Numbered from the stretch's first letter, positions 1-11,260 are shown. The stretch: 64,000 bases of DNA from Terfezia claveryi (GCA_015179025.1 WHUX01000171.1:51655-115654); one strand, 5' to 3'. Notes: generated by a model not told the origin, from the letters alone. Made by a program: numbers and translations.

Positions 1-450
1 CGATACATCGTGCATTCTAAGCCATGGGATTCCGAGGACAATTGGATACTTGAGCTTTGTAACGAACATAGGGAGGCTTTCGGAGTGGTCCCCAATCTGG
101 GCAGGAGTACAGGCGAGGTCGGTAATGGCTCCAGAAGAGATAGGTCGGCCGTCAATGACATCAAGGAGGCGGGGGGTCTTGAGCTTAGAGGTGGGTATGG
201 CATGCTTACTGACAAAGGTCTGGTCGATGAAGGCAATTCCTGAGGCTCCACAGTCTACAAGGGCAGAAGTGACGAGTGTTTTACCATTGAAAGATATCGT
301 GATAGGTACAACAAAATGCTCACCAAAAAGGCGAGCCTCGTCAACAGACATAGACAAAGAAGGAACAGAAAAAGTGGACAAGGACAGATGACCTGATGCA
401 GGTCCCTTGCTAGTGTCAGTGACTAGGCAAGGGACAGGGCTTTTCCCGAC
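1..450 (-). CDS. Ty3/Gypsy pol, N-terminal aspartic protease (partial, runs off left edge)
   Basis: The minus strand stays open from position 450 to the window edge, directly downstream of the gag stop and in the same frame. The translation contains ALVDCGAS at about 240-265, the retropepsin active-site signature (D-C/S/T-G-A) of chromovirus-type retrotransposons, followed by a hydrophobic stretch ending LGIPWLRMHDV, the usual end of the protease fold (ILG-x-PWL). Reverse transcriptase, RNase H and integrase would lie beyond position 1. Retropepsin matures the Gag-Pol polyprotein. No in-frame stop is seen inside this part, so this copy is much younger than the relic at 2.2-4.1 kb. There is no Met immediately after the gag stop; the first in this frame is near position 350. 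Confidence 0.8.
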
Positions 451-1608
451 TCATCCACCTCCACAATCCGGGCTAAGGGTGTCTGAGATGGGTTGGACGG
501 CTAGGGAGCAGTTTTTTCGAAGGGGACAGGCCGCAATGAAGTGGTCGGCCTTCCCACAGGCTATGTATAGCCCATTATTCCGGCGGCGTTCCCTCTCTTC
601 TTGAGTCAGGCGAGGCCTGCCTGGTGATAGATCCATAGGGGTGGTGCCGCCCGCCACCAGAGATGGGTGGGCTGGCTTATTGGCTGTAGTTTGGGTCTGA
701 GGGCTAGGGTTCTGGGGTCGAGTTTGTTGCTGGGGGTGCTGGGTTTTAACAGGAGGCCGATAGGTACTGGGGGCGCTGACCTGGACTCTCAACCTAGCCA
801 TCTTTTGCTCCATCTTGGATGCCTGATCAATGAATTCATCCAAGGTTTTAATATCTGGAGATTGGAGGAGGGCCTGTTTGAGCTCAATATTGAGGCCTTC
901 CTCGAACTGTTCTAGCTTCACCCGATCGTTCCACTCCACCTCTGCTGCCAGCCTTGAGAATTCTGCCACGTATGTTGAGAGGTCATGGCCCTTCTGTTTT
1001 AGTGCTCGGAGAGCGCGAGTTGCCGTACCCACGGGGTCTGGGTCTCCGAAGACACGGTCGAGGATTGTGAGCAAAGCAGCAACATCAGGAAGGTTGAAGC
1101 GGTCATTGAGCACATAGGGTTGGACCTGGTCCAAAGCTCTGCCCTCCAATAGGCCGTATACATAAGCTAATCGGTGCTGAACGGTAGGGAATTTTGCAGC
1201 ATCCCCAGTTAGTTTGATTTTGATGGAATTTTTCCAGGCTTTCAGGCGAGTCCTGTCGCCATTGAACTTTGGCGGGGTAGGGAGATGTTGGGTTTTAGGT
1301 GTCTGGGATGCTTGGGGTGCTGGGGCTGTTTGGAATCCGATCGTGTCCAGGGCCCTATTCAGGGTCTGAATGGTTCTTCTTTCGTTGACTAAGTCGTTCT
1401 GGGCAGTCACGAGGTTGTTTTGGCAGGAGGCGAGGTCGGCCTGGCATGAGAGGAGGTCTTCGGTGAGTATTGTGACTTCGTCATTGGCCCTGGTCTGTTT
1501 TTGTTGTCCTTCATGTATGGCTAATTCCAGTCGTTGGCCTAAGGCATCCGCCGCCAGGTATATATCGATAATGGTCTGACGATAGCTGCCGAAATCGTCC
1601 TGGTTCAT
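451..1608 (-). CDS. gag: Ty3/Gypsy retrotransposon Gag polyprotein
   Basis: 385 residues, uninterrupted. N-terminal coiled coil (about residues 40-90, rich in L, Q, N and E), a Pro/Gln linker, then a retrotrans_gag core (PPKFNGDRTRLKAWKNSIKI to about residue 270, with the EFSRLAAEVEWND segment), a Gln/Pro/Thr-rich linker and one CCHC-like knuckle near the C-terminus. The knuckle reads Y-I-A-C-G-K-A-D-H-F-I-A-A-C: the first Cys of C-x2-C-x4-H-x4-C is Tyr (TAC for TGC), a change consistent with one RIP-type transition. Gag packages the element RNA. It lies 105 bp downstream of the LTR and directly upstream of pol in the same frame, separated by one TGA. Confidence 0.9.
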   Translation of the reverse strand: MNQDDFGSYRQTIIDIYLAADALGQRLELAIHEGQQKQTRANDEVTILTEDLLSCQADLASCQNNLVTAQNDLVNERRTIQTLNRALDTIGFQTAPAPQASQTPKTQHLPTPPKFNGDRTRLKAWKNSIKIKLTGDAAKFPTVQHRLAYVYGLLEGRALDQVQPYVLNDRFNLPDVAALLTILDRVFGDPDPVGTATRALRALKQKGHDLSTYVAEFSRLAAEVEWNDRVKLEQFEEGLNIELKQALLQSPDIKTLDEFIDQASKMEQKMARLRVQVSAPSTYRPPVKTQHPQQQTRPQNPSPQTQTTANKPAHPSLVAGGTTPMDLSPGRPRLTQEERERRRNNGLYIACGKADHFIAACPLRKNCSLAVQPISDTLSPDCGGG

Positions 1609-1712
1609 GGGAATGGGTAGAGCTTGCTAGGCTCGAAATCTGGCTGCGAGCGCGGGGGTGGTGTCTTGGGCAGCCATTGAGCGTACCGGTTGATCAGAGT
1701 GATCCAACGTAG
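1609..1712 (-). other. Leader between LTR and gag (putative primer-binding site)
   Basis: On the minus strand the LTR end GTTACA is followed within a few bases by TGGATCACTCTGATCAAC. A PBS should begin with TGG (complement of the tRNA 3' CCA), so this is a candidate, but I cannot match it to a particular tRNA. Confidence 0.35.
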
Positions 1713-2217
1713 TGTAACGTGGGCTCTGGGAACAAGGTGACCAAGGGGTACGCCGGGGAGAAGGCAGAGGCTAGGGCAAGACACACGTAGGAACGCTACG
1801 TGTGTGACTAGGGGAAGGCTGGGACGGGGGGCAAGGGAAAGAGGCAAGAGGGGCAGAGGGCAAGGGACACGAGACACGCGGAAGCAGTTGCCGCGTGTGT
1901 CAAGGGAGGCAGCAGGACTGCAGAGTCGAGGCGAGACAAGGAGGTGCACAAGGGAGATGCACCAGCGTGGAGAGAAGCAAGGCCCTGTATTGGATATACA
2001 AGACGTTGGATAGGGATCCAACGAGAGGGCGGAGAGAGCAAGCTATATATACAGGCTTCCTTCCTGGCCAAGGCCATCGGAAGGAATAAGGTTCCCGAGA
2101 CCCCTTATCTCGGGAGCCGAGATAACAATGCTATCACCTGCGTCGCAGGTGATGAACAACAGTAACAACAACAACAATAACGAGGTCAGACTAGGCTGGG
2201 AGGGGACAGTTGTGACA
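1713..2217 (-). mobile_element. Ty3/Gypsy 5' LTR
   Basis: About 505 bp immediately upstream of gag. On the minus strand it starts TGTCAC and ends GTTACA, the expected TG..CA ends with near-inverted hexamers. It contains a TATA-like stretch (see 2044-2051) followed by CT-rich transcribed sequence. Its outer end abuts the chromodomain of the older Gypsy relic, which supports the boundary. The partner LTR lies outside the window, so neither the LTR identity nor the target duplication can be checked. Reading frames on both strands inside it are chance ORFs. Confidence 0.65.
2044..2051 (-). promoter_or_regulatory. TATA box of the Gypsy LTR
   Basis: TATATATA inside the LTR, followed on the minus strand by a CT-rich stretch, as expected at the U3/R border. 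Assigned from position and sequence only. Confidence 0.5.
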
Positions 2218-4144
2218 ATGACCAAGTCCTGTATATTTTCTAGGTCCTCTACTGGTTGCTAGGTCATCTCTTCATCCCCCAGCCATTTGACCTTATACTG
2301 CAAACACCTATACCTCTTTCATAAGTCTAGTACCTTTACAACCTCCCATTCCTCCTCACCTTCAATAACTACGGGAAGGGGTGGGGGGTGTTTCTGTCCT
2401 GGAAGAGGGTCCTTTGAGGTGGGCTCGATCTCAGAGACATAGACAACTAGGTGGCATTTGATATCTTTGGAGAACCTTAGATGATAAGCATGAATACCCA
2501 TGGACCCTAGCACTTCAAAGAGACCTAGGAACTTATGGTCAAGCTTACGGGAAGGGCGTTCTGTCTGGAAATGGCGGCTGGAGAGCCACACCTTATCTCC
2601 TGGCTGGTATTGGGGAGCTGGCAACCATGATCTATTGGCATACTCTGCTTGCCTGGCCTGCGCCTATCCCAGCTCGGCTTTTAGAGTACAGTGGAGTTCA
2701 GTAATTCCAACTGCGAACTCCTTAGCTGGGGGGTGGGCTTTTTGTAGGAGTGCTATGGCCTCTATGAACTAGGGGTGCCAACTATAGTTAGCCAGAAAAG
2801 GCGAGGTTTTGGAGGATTCCAAGAACTGGTTGTTCATAGTGAATTCATAGGTGGCTAGTAATAAAACCCATTTATCCTACTAGTAATCAATGAAGGACTA
2901 CAGATATTGCTTCATAATGGCATTCATCCTCTCCAATTGGCTGTCTGTTTGGGGGTGATATACTGTTAACAAATGCACTTTGATCCTCAAAAGCTTACAG
3001 AAGGCTCTCCAAAAGTCTGAGGTAAACTAAGGGCCACGGTCAAACATAATGGATTCGGGGAGCTCATGATACTGGAACATATTGTTGAGGTAAAGATTGG
3101 CTAACTCTAGAGTAAAACAGGTGTCCTGACAAGGTATGACATGCCTTATCTTTATCAGTCAATCTACTACCATCAAGATGGGATTGAATCCCAAGTCTTC
3201 CGGCAATCCCATTATGAAATTCATAGTCAGGTGCAGCCATGGCTAATCTAGGATATCCAGGGGCTTTAGAATGCCATATGGGGTATGGCGGACAGGCTTA
3301 GCATGCTTACAAACATAGCAGTTCCGTACTTACCGCTCCATGTCCTTCTGCTGGTCAATCAAGGTGTATTCCCTGGCCAGGAGCTCTAATGTCTTTGCCA
3401 CTCTAGGGTGACCCGCCACCAGGGTATTGTGGTATTCTTTGATCAGCCTCAGGGATAACCCTCCTCCTTCCAGTATATAGAACTGTTCGAGGTGATAGAG
3501 GAGGCCCTTCTATACTATATACTTGGCCAGAGAAATCTTAGGGTAGCGGTGCTAGCTGGAATCTACTGCAGTGATGATTTCCTTGGCCAGAGAGTTGTCC
3601 TCATATGCCTGTCTCACTAGTTGTTAGAGGTTGGCTCCTACATTAGCCTCCGGATCAGCATCCATATCAGCTTCAGCTTCAGCTTCTGCATCAGCCTCAA
3701 CTTTAGCTTCCACATCAGCCTCAGCTTTAGCTTCCACATCAGCCTCAACTTCAGCTTCTGCATCAGCCTCAGTTTCTGCTAGGACGTTGGCTTCCAGATC
3801 GAGGTTTTCGGGCTTCAATACCACCTGATTTTGGTATTTTAGCCTTTCATTCCCCCTCTTAGAGAGATCTCCTGATCTCTGAGTTAACATATTGGGCTTG
3901 CCATCAGCCTTTCCAAGATGGTATTTAATCTTAAAGTTGAACCGAGAAAGGAATTCTGACCACCTAGCCTACCGTCAGTTGAGCAGCTTAGTGGTTGTGA
4001 AATACTCAAGGTTTTTGTAATCAGATAATACCTCAATAATCCCTTTAGCTGACCTTCCATTATATTCTTCCACTTATCTGTCAAGGTTATCTTCATCGTT
4101 GGTCCCATAATCATTGTGGGACTCGCATTCTTAAGCTTCCCCAT
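2218..4144 (-). pseudogene. Older Ty3/Gypsy pol relic: RNase H, integrase and chromodomain, broken
   Basis: Minus-strand remnants lie in the right order. At 3884-4010 is an RNase H end (KNLEYFTTTKLLN, then [20 protein letters not shown]). At 3840-3890 is [20 protein letters not shown]. Near 3310-3420 is the integrase zinc-binding piece with CYVCKHAKP. Near 2900-2960 is the integrase core end [20 protein letters not shown]. At 2319-2624 is the C-terminal DKVWLSSRHFQT segment with the start of a chromodomain (EGEEEWEVVKVLD), continuing through stops to QPVEDLENIQDLV at about 2230. Many in-frame stops are CAG>TAG or TGG>TAG. No reverse transcriptase or gag is seen. It is a dead chromovirus copy, probably split by the insertion of the younger element. 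Confidence 0.8.
3646..3782 (-). repeat. Hexamer-type repeat in the pol relic, acidic Ala/Glu/Asp tract
   Basis: Imperfect repeats of TCAGCTTC, CACATCAGCCTCA and similar units encode an alternating EAEADVEA-like tract of about 45 residues on the minus strand. It lies between the RNase H end and the integrase zinc domain, where the family has only a short linker. Confidence 0.6.
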
Positions 4145-5637
4145 CCAAGATAGTTAGCCTTGTCTGAATTGTTATAAGCGTAGAAAGACATAAAACTTAC
4201 CAATGGAGGTAGTTTCATCTTCAACTATATTATTCTTGTGCTGAAGTATGTCGGGAATCCATTGTCGGCTGAGGTGTTTTGATTTTGCAAGCTTAGCAAG
4301 TTCTTGAACAAGCTCAGCTTCAAAGACCGAGGTATTGCTGATTTATAGGGGTTGGTCTGATTCCAGTGAACTGTTTTGCTATGTGGCGGCCAAATACATG
4401 CCTATATCTGCCTTGATTGCAGCCAAGAGGAGCACACGTACTATCTGGGGGTGGGCATTCCAGGTGGCTATATACCGTTTGTAGGTTGCTATACATGTCA
4501 GAAAGTGTGCTCCCTTCGTTGGATGAGAAATACTTACTGATGGTTATATCATATCTGAAATTCCCTGTACTTAGGGGTTCAACATACACCCCAGTTGTCT
4601 ATGCCTTCAGGCAATGACGCATGGCAGAGGTGACTAGGTAGATGAACACTTCATTGATTGAATCAAAGAAGGTATCATCCGAGTTCCTGTATATTTTTAT
4701 ATTTGAGAAATATTTATGGAAGATGATCTCCGTGATTTCGTTAGTACGGAAATGCCTCTGGTGGGCCTGTATAAGTGTTAGTCATATCAGACCTCCAATG
4801 CCAGAAGGAAGGCTTACCTCCTGGCCATTTTCTCTGCAAATGAACCGATCCTGAAATAACAGGTACTTCACCCGCTCAGCTATCTCGTGTTGAGGTAGGT
4901 GGTTCAAGGCGAAAAGCTCGACAATACTATGTTTACATTCGTAAACAAGGTGTGCCTGAGTTCACGAATATATGCTATGCAGCTGTGATAGTTTAGAATA
5001 GCATTCGACGTCGCAGACAGGGAAGAATACATACATAGGCATTTGCCATTTTCATGCATTTCAGTTTTTCTCTAGTTTCCGTTTGAGCTTTGAGCCAGGC
5101 TACTGATAACAATTGTTGGATTTCCTCTGCATTTAGCATTGGATTTCCGAATAAAGTATAAAAGCATATATGCTCAGCCGCTCATGAGGTGAGTTCCTTG
5201 TACTCATCTAGGATAGCGAAAAATGACCTGGATTGCGGCCCAATGTGAGAGGGCTTGCTAACCATCAGGTTGATCTGTTGTTCCTGAGGTGTTTTGAAGT
5301 CAAAGTTAAACCTATCACTGGGCAGATTACTTACACTAGACTCAGTGTCAGTAGGAAGCTGCCTTCTGTTAGCAGGGGGTGCCGGTGGGGAGGACTATGT
5401 ACATTAGAGTTAGCTAGACTCATGGATCTAAATATGAGGTGGTACTTACTTGCAGCCTGGAACTCGAAGTCTATGAAGAAGTGTATTGGATATACAGTTT
5501 CTTCGCGGGGCATGTCCCATCCGACGCTGCACATCGTTTTGAGAACAGTGCTATATGAGGAGGCTGAAGAACAGTCTCCTCATCTTCGTCCTCTTCGTCC
5601 TCCACATCATATGAAGGAATTGTTTGCTGTCATGTAA
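4120..5637 (-). pseudogene. Decayed spliced gene, possibly DUF6532-like
   Basis: Minus-strand peptides line up across apparent introns: a start near 5637; IEEVELF-type segments; HLPQHEIAERVKYLLFQDRF at about 4860-4910; an intron with GTAAGC and TTATACAG; AHQRHFRTNEITEIIFHKYF at about 4700-4770; CLKA*TTGVYVEPLSTGNF at about 4560-4610; and an ending near 4130 after a GTAAGT..TTCAG intron. The layout, ending in a [W]TTG-x-Y-x-x-x-x-FS-like segment where the W is now TAG, recalls the DUF6532 proteins common in mushroom-forming fungi, but the match is from memory and weak. Several frameshifts and stops make it a pseudogene. It may be cargo of the DNA transposon at 8.1-11.3 kb. Confidence 0.35.
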
Positions 5638-6308
5638 CACCCTGTGAACTTTTGCCTGGGAGTCGTGACATTATGGAAAGTTGATGTGAATAGGGATGGG
5701 GTTGTGCAGAGTGAAAAGAAATATGCAGAGGAATGGGAATATGCAGAAGGATGGGAATGTGCAGAGGGATAGGTTGATAAGAAGTGGGGGAGATATTGAG
5801 GGTGAGGAGATAACGTGAGGAGTCGGAAATTTGGGCTACAGGGGACAATCAGAGTAGATCCAAATGGTATTTATTAACTTCCGAGTCTGCTTTGCTATCT
5901 TGAAAACAGTTCTATCTATCTAAAAAAACTCCCGACTCTACCAGAATAAAATCCGACTAACCTCAAAAGAGCCCGACTACCTATAAAAATCCCGAGTAAC
6001 TCTAAAAATCCCGAAAACACTAGAAAATCTATGCCAACTAGACTAGAAAACTCCTACTAACACCCAACTAAACAGAATAATACCGACGTCCCCAAACTAT
6101 CTACCTATGTCCAAAGTCATGTAAAAAGATCCTCTTAGGCATTTATTATTTCCCAATAGTATTGGGCTGCGTTCAACTCGCGTACTTTGCTCACCACCCA
6201 TCGAACATCCAAGAGTCGGTTCAATCGAGTAACCCGATACCCTACGGCTACCACCTGATGTGCCTTGACGAGTTGCAGACCAGAGGTAATTTTTGGCCAT
6301 TTGAGGCA
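5638..6308. other. Non-coding spacer with CCGA-rich short repeats
   Basis: 5900-6020 has six or seven copies of TCCCGA(C/G) spaced by A-rich sequence at roughly 20-25 bp. 5690-5780 has repeated GAATATGCAGA(G/A)G(G/A)ATGG-like units. No gene is seen. Confidence 0.5.
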
Positions 6309-7317
6309 TCAAATGTAGTAATAATCCTTATCATCAGAATCGATGATGTCTGCATTTGGGAAGAGGCACTTGTGCTCCTTCTTGATATCACTCAGGGTTT
6401 CCTGCAGGCGGTCTACTCTTCTATGGAGTTCATACTTGCATTGTTCAAAAGTATGGTCTCTTGTAGGCATCCAACGCCGACAGACTCCAATGATATTGCG
6501 TAAGTTCGTATCAGAATCCTCGGCAAAATCTTCATATTCATTCCGGGGGATAAACTTCTCAAGTTCGAAGTAAGGATGGGCTTATGGGGGGTATTGGCTC
6601 TTGGGGGTTCAGAATGGAGTAACACCATTAGACATACGGGGTTACTTTTAGACATTCGGAAAAATGCCTTCACCTCCACATCAGAAAAGAGACCAGTATA
6701 GTTAGCAGGAAAGCTGAGGTTAGGAGGGTTCGGGTCCTTGAGTGCACCCAAAATATCTCAAACCTTTCTATCGGTAGGAACATGAGCTTTAACCATGTCC
6801 CAAATCTCGTCTAGAGTCTTTGTCTGAATAACCACTAAATTCCTCCTATCCCGTTCATCATAGATCCATCCATTGATATCCCTATGCTCTCTTATCTCAG
6901 GATTACATACCCAGAATGCCACCGTGGTCCCTGCAGCTTCGCCGGCATCGGAGATGTCTTCTTCTTCATTGGAGTTCTCGTGAGCATGTGCCTTCTTTCG
7001 AGCACGCTTGATAGCCAGGTTTTTTGATATCTCAGAATGTTTCTTTAGGCAATCTTGTAGCAGTGCCTCCAGTGCTTTTTGTAGGACTCGGACCCACTGG
7101 CCAGTTGATTTCTCATAGAAGTCCTAAATTCAGTTAGGCTGCGAACAGCAAGGATAAGAGCATCTTTCTCATTTTGGCTTGCTGAGGCCCAACTTCGGAT
7201 TGAAAGTTAGGCACAATAGTCCTTGACTCTATTGTGCCATGATGTGTAGTCGGCATCTCGTGTGTCACACCTCAAGTTTGTCTTCAAGTTCTGAATTAAG
7301 TTCTTAGAAGTAACCAT
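6309..7317 (-). pseudogene. Decayed unknown gene with coiled-coil C-terminus
   Basis: From an ATG at 7317 the minus strand reads MVTSKNLIQNLKTNLRCDTR... and, after frame changes, ends in a convincing coding stretch (PRNEYEDFAEDSDTNLRNII, then RRVDRLQETLSDIKKEHKCL, ending DSDDKDYYYI and a stop at 6309-6311). The middle carries stops and frameshifts. The C-terminal part is acidic with a short predicted coiled coil. I do not recognise the family. It lies head-to-head with the Plavaka relic (start codons about 780 bp apart) and could be an accessory gene of that transposon. Confidence 0.4.
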
Positions 7318-8096
7318 TTTGGTGTTGAATGTGGGTTGTGTTAGTCTAGTCTAGGTTAGTCGGGTTGTCTTCCTTATGCATCAGGTATAAGTTTGGGTAA
7401 ATAGAGAATCACCTAATAGGGAAATGTACCTAAATAAGTAATATCTTGGTGTTTGCGGTTAACGCAAAGGTCAGTATAGTCTAGTTAGGTAGCTGAGTTT
7501 GTGTATTTACTGTACGTAGGAATGATGGGACTATAATACAGGCTATATCGGGTCTTTTTATACTACATTGGTGATAGCCTTCCTTTGAAATTGACGGTTA
7601 GTGTTCAAACTTCAAAATGTAAACAAAATAATGCAAGTACCAGATCATGTCCAAACCCAATGGCACTAGGCCAACCCAGGATGTGTGTGGCCTACAAAAC
7701 TACAAACACACCTACTCTAGACAGCAATATATATAACACAAACAACTTTGCTTCGAATACTAGATTAATGCAGTAGCGTATTATATAGTAATTATCATAT
7801 AAGAGGTTACATATTATGGGTTGTAGTATAGTGGTTTAGGTTTCAATTTGTATTTTATTTTTTCGAGTGGTAATTCCTAATACACAGGTTCGATCCTTAC
7901 TCTGTTTTTTACTTTTTATTTTATATTCGCCAAGGAACCATAACTTAGTTATTCTTAGTTGGTGTCCAAACCCAACGGCATAAGGCGAATCCCTGACGAG
8001 CTTGATATTAAATGCACTGTCTTGCACAACTTCGAAACTCACTTCAATACTACTCACCACTGATCAAAGACAATATGAAACTACACAACCTCAAAA
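7318..8096. other. Divergent intergenic region with short dispersed repeats
   Basis: It lies between two relics pointing away from each other. A motif GTCCAAACCCAA(T/C)GGCA followed by a related tail occurs at about 7649 and again at about 7970. A tRNA-like pol III module is annotated separately at 7815-7910. No intact gene is seen. Confidence 0.4.
7815..7910 (+). repeat. tRNA-derived (SINE-like) pol III module
   Basis: It contains TAGTATAGTGG, which fits the pol III A box (TRGYNNARNGG), and 64 bp downstream GGTTCGATCC, a perfect B box core, followed by a T6 run that could terminate pol III. The arms do not fold into a proper cloverleaf: the acceptor and T stems do not pair and the anticodon region is T-rich. 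A degenerate tRNA or SINE head is more likely than a working tRNA gene. Confidence 0.45.
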
Positions 8097-11000
8097 ATGA
8101 ACCCCCCCAAAACACATTGTCCCTGTTGCAAGCACATGTATGCCAGTTGGAGAGCATATATTAACTACATAGAGAACAAACATCTGAACAAATACCAGAC
8201 ATTCACCCTTGTTGCGCGTCGGGAAACTGACATTCCCTAGAATACCGAAACCTACCTTGAACAATCAGGTGAACAATCAGGTGGAGGATTGACCTAAGAA
8301 GGTGAGGCTTCTTACAGAGAAATACAGATATTGATCAGGCTAACTCTTGAAGGTGAAGGGTTTTATAGAGGTATTTCTGAATATGATTAGGACCTTGACG
8401 AAGATTTCCAGCCGGTGGAGCAAGATGATGTCCAAGAACCTGGGCTTGAGGTAGAGCAGGATGAGGTCGAAAAACCTGAGAATGACTATAACGCAAAACC
8501 TATTCCCGAAACCACTGCTACCCCCCCCACCAACAGACATCTATATACCACCGACGTTACTAGGCAGCTTCCCGACAGATATCAGGCTGGATAGCCTGTA
8601 TGTGACTATCCATTTGTTAATCAGCGCTCGGCCCAATTCAATTACCTTCATCCATTTTTAAATATGCAGGATTATATACTTGCCCAGTTTTTCACCCTCA
8701 GCAAGATCCCAAAAATGAGGATTAATGATTTCTTCCGGAACAATATTTTGATGAGTTCACCTGCCGACAGTCTGATGTTAAGTGTCTCATTCAAATCAGG
8801 GTACATATTGTAGAAGCAAATAGACAAAATGATTGCGGATCTTGAGTGAAGCACAGGATCCATTCAATATGTACTAAGACCCAAGTCGGATTTCTACTAC
8901 TGCAATATAGTAGATTGTATAAAATACCTATTGCGGTAGAGAACATTTGTGACCCATGTGGTTTGGGAACCAGTCAAGTTATTCAATGCGAATAACAAGC
9001 GAATATATTTAGAGATGAATACCGAATCTTGGTGGTAGGATCAACAGGTATATACTCTAATTATCCTACTATGCCTCCTTGCTTATACATAAGTCTTACA
9101 GCAGCTCATTCCCGTCGGCACTATACTGGTCCCCGTCCTTTTGGTGTCGGACTAGACACATCTGACCAACTTCTTCGAGGACAAGAAATTAGGGCCCCTA
9201 TATATGAGTATAGGGAATATAAAGTGTAGCGTACAAAACAAACCGATGATGAATGCTTGGATCTGATTGCGTTATTACCACCCCCCTAAATGCCTTGCTA
9301 AAGTTCCTGGAAACCTATAGAGGCTCAGGAATTGGATGCCCTCAGGTTATGCATGAGATACTGAGCTCCATACTCAGTCCCTTAGCCGACGCCCAAAGTC
9401 AGTAAGGGATTGACATAGTATGTTATGATGAGAAGGTATGTAAATGCGTACCTAGGCTCTCTGCCTAGTTGGCAGACCATATGGAGAATGTCATGATTCA
9501 TAGCATTCTCACCAATCGATGCCTAGTGTGCATTGCCCCTCTAAACGAATTTGGAGACCTCCCAGACACACCTTATGATACTCGGCAACATTCCGGTATG
9601 CTATGCATACCACAAGTCCAACCTGACAGTGCTCGAAATTGACAGAGTTAAGGGATCAACACTGCCCTTTGGCATATCCCCGACTGTGAACCTCATACTC
9701 TGGTTCAGGGAGATACTCTACACAACTACATCTCGGGATGCTATCTACATGATGAAATGGTCCAGGACTTCCTGGGGCACGTCGGACGCCTGACTATATT
9801 CGATCATATATGGTCACGATTGCCCCCTTTCCGGGTTTACCAGGCCAAACAAGGCATACGTGCAGTCAACAATAGCAAGGGAAAAGATGAGGAATTTGCT
9901 ATGGGTACTGCTGGCCGTCTTCACGGCTGCACTAAGTCGGAGAACCGACGCCCCTGCAATTGCCACTCGATACAAGGCATCTTGCCACAAGGCAATCCTG
10001 TGTGTTAGATATTTAATGGACTTCATCCTCATTGCACAATACAGGTACACCCCCGAAACAATACAATCTATGAGGACTACCTCCAGGACTTTCACAAACA
10101 CAAAGAGGTGTTCCTCTGGTTTCGATCATCAAAGTTTACGAAGGCCTCAGCCAAGGTAGCATCTAAAGACCTCCGTACAGAACATCACTGACAACTGGTG
10201 TCGGATGAATCCCAACTGGCAACCCCCTCCAAACGACGCAAACTCCAAGACGATCAGGCACAAGAAAATGAAGATTTGGTGAATGACATGCTGACCAGTG
10301 GGGCATACTACAATTTTCCGAAAATGCATTTGATTTCGCATTTTGCAGATCAAATAGCCAAATATGGATCACTTCCATAATATTCAACTGAGATCTGTAA
10401 GGTCTCCCATAAGCCCCTGAAAGACACATACCGGTGGACCAATCATATCAATGCCGTGCCCAAATCATTCACACTTACACACGGGCACACAGTTTCGCCA
10501 TGCGCGAAAGGAATATTAAGTAATGGATTTGTGATAACCCAAACATGCCCGACGAAATACGTACCATTGTTACTCCCCCCATCGGAGTTTACATCTGCCC
10601 GGCAACGCTGACCCAGAGCTCATGAGAACTAAGTTGCAAGGACGGCTACCTGTAAAAGTTATACATGATCTTAAGACTTTGCAGACACACTACAATCTAC
10701 CTGACCTATTAACGCTTACAGCTAGGTATCTTGCCCGGTACCCATACTGGCAATCATCCGACACTGAAACAGACATAGCCCGTCTCATGGATGCACTCCT
10801 CGAAGCATTTATCATACTTCAAGTTGCTGTTCCAACCTTCAATGACGATGGACATATGATACACCATCTACACTGCATGGGGGGTAAGTTATTCTGCAAG
10901 CAAGAGGAAAGGCATGACTGGGTGTTTGTCCGACGTCACAAGTCTACATAGGGGAAAGTTTCCGGTGGTCTTGATGGCAAGGTTCCTGCCAGACTAAATG

Positions 11001-11260
11001 CTTTGTTCAAACTGCGAGACATAGCAGCCAAAGATACGTACTGCCTTGCACATGTTTCACTAATGACAATAGTTGGATCATTAACGCCAGATGGTCCAGA
11101 GGGCATGGTGCGCGTCGGATTGCCATCAACTGATCATGTGATAAGAATTGCGGACATAGAGAGCATGGCACATCTAATCCCGATCCATGATGAAGAGCTA
11201 TATATTGTAAATAACCGTATTGATCTACATACATGGAATGATATTCATGATGGAAACTAG
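8097..11260 (+). pseudogene. Plavaka-type (KDZ superfamily) DNA transposase, decayed
   Basis: Recognisable blocks appear in the order of the family. There is an N-terminal C2H2-like finger (HCPCCKHMYASWRAYINYIE, 8115-8175). TESWWWD lies at about 9020-9040. THLTNFFEDKKLGPLYMSIG, matching the SDKT-LT-F-DK--WP-Y-TIGNI block, lies at 9150-9220. DEMVQDFLGHVGRLTIFDHI lies near 9750-9810. A block with RYLMDFILIAQYRYTPET lies near 10000-10060. YYNFPKMHLISHFADQIAKY lies at 10310-10365. The C-terminus EGMVRVGLPSTDHVIRIADI through RIDLHTWNDIHDGN ends at 11260. Stops and frameshifts break it in at least six places. An intact enzyme would cut and move the element; this copy cannot. Confidence 0.8.

Noticed and set aside
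1605..2165. Several frames of 60-138 codons on both strands
   Set aside because: They lie inside the Gypsy LTR and leader, where CT-rich sequence avoids stops.
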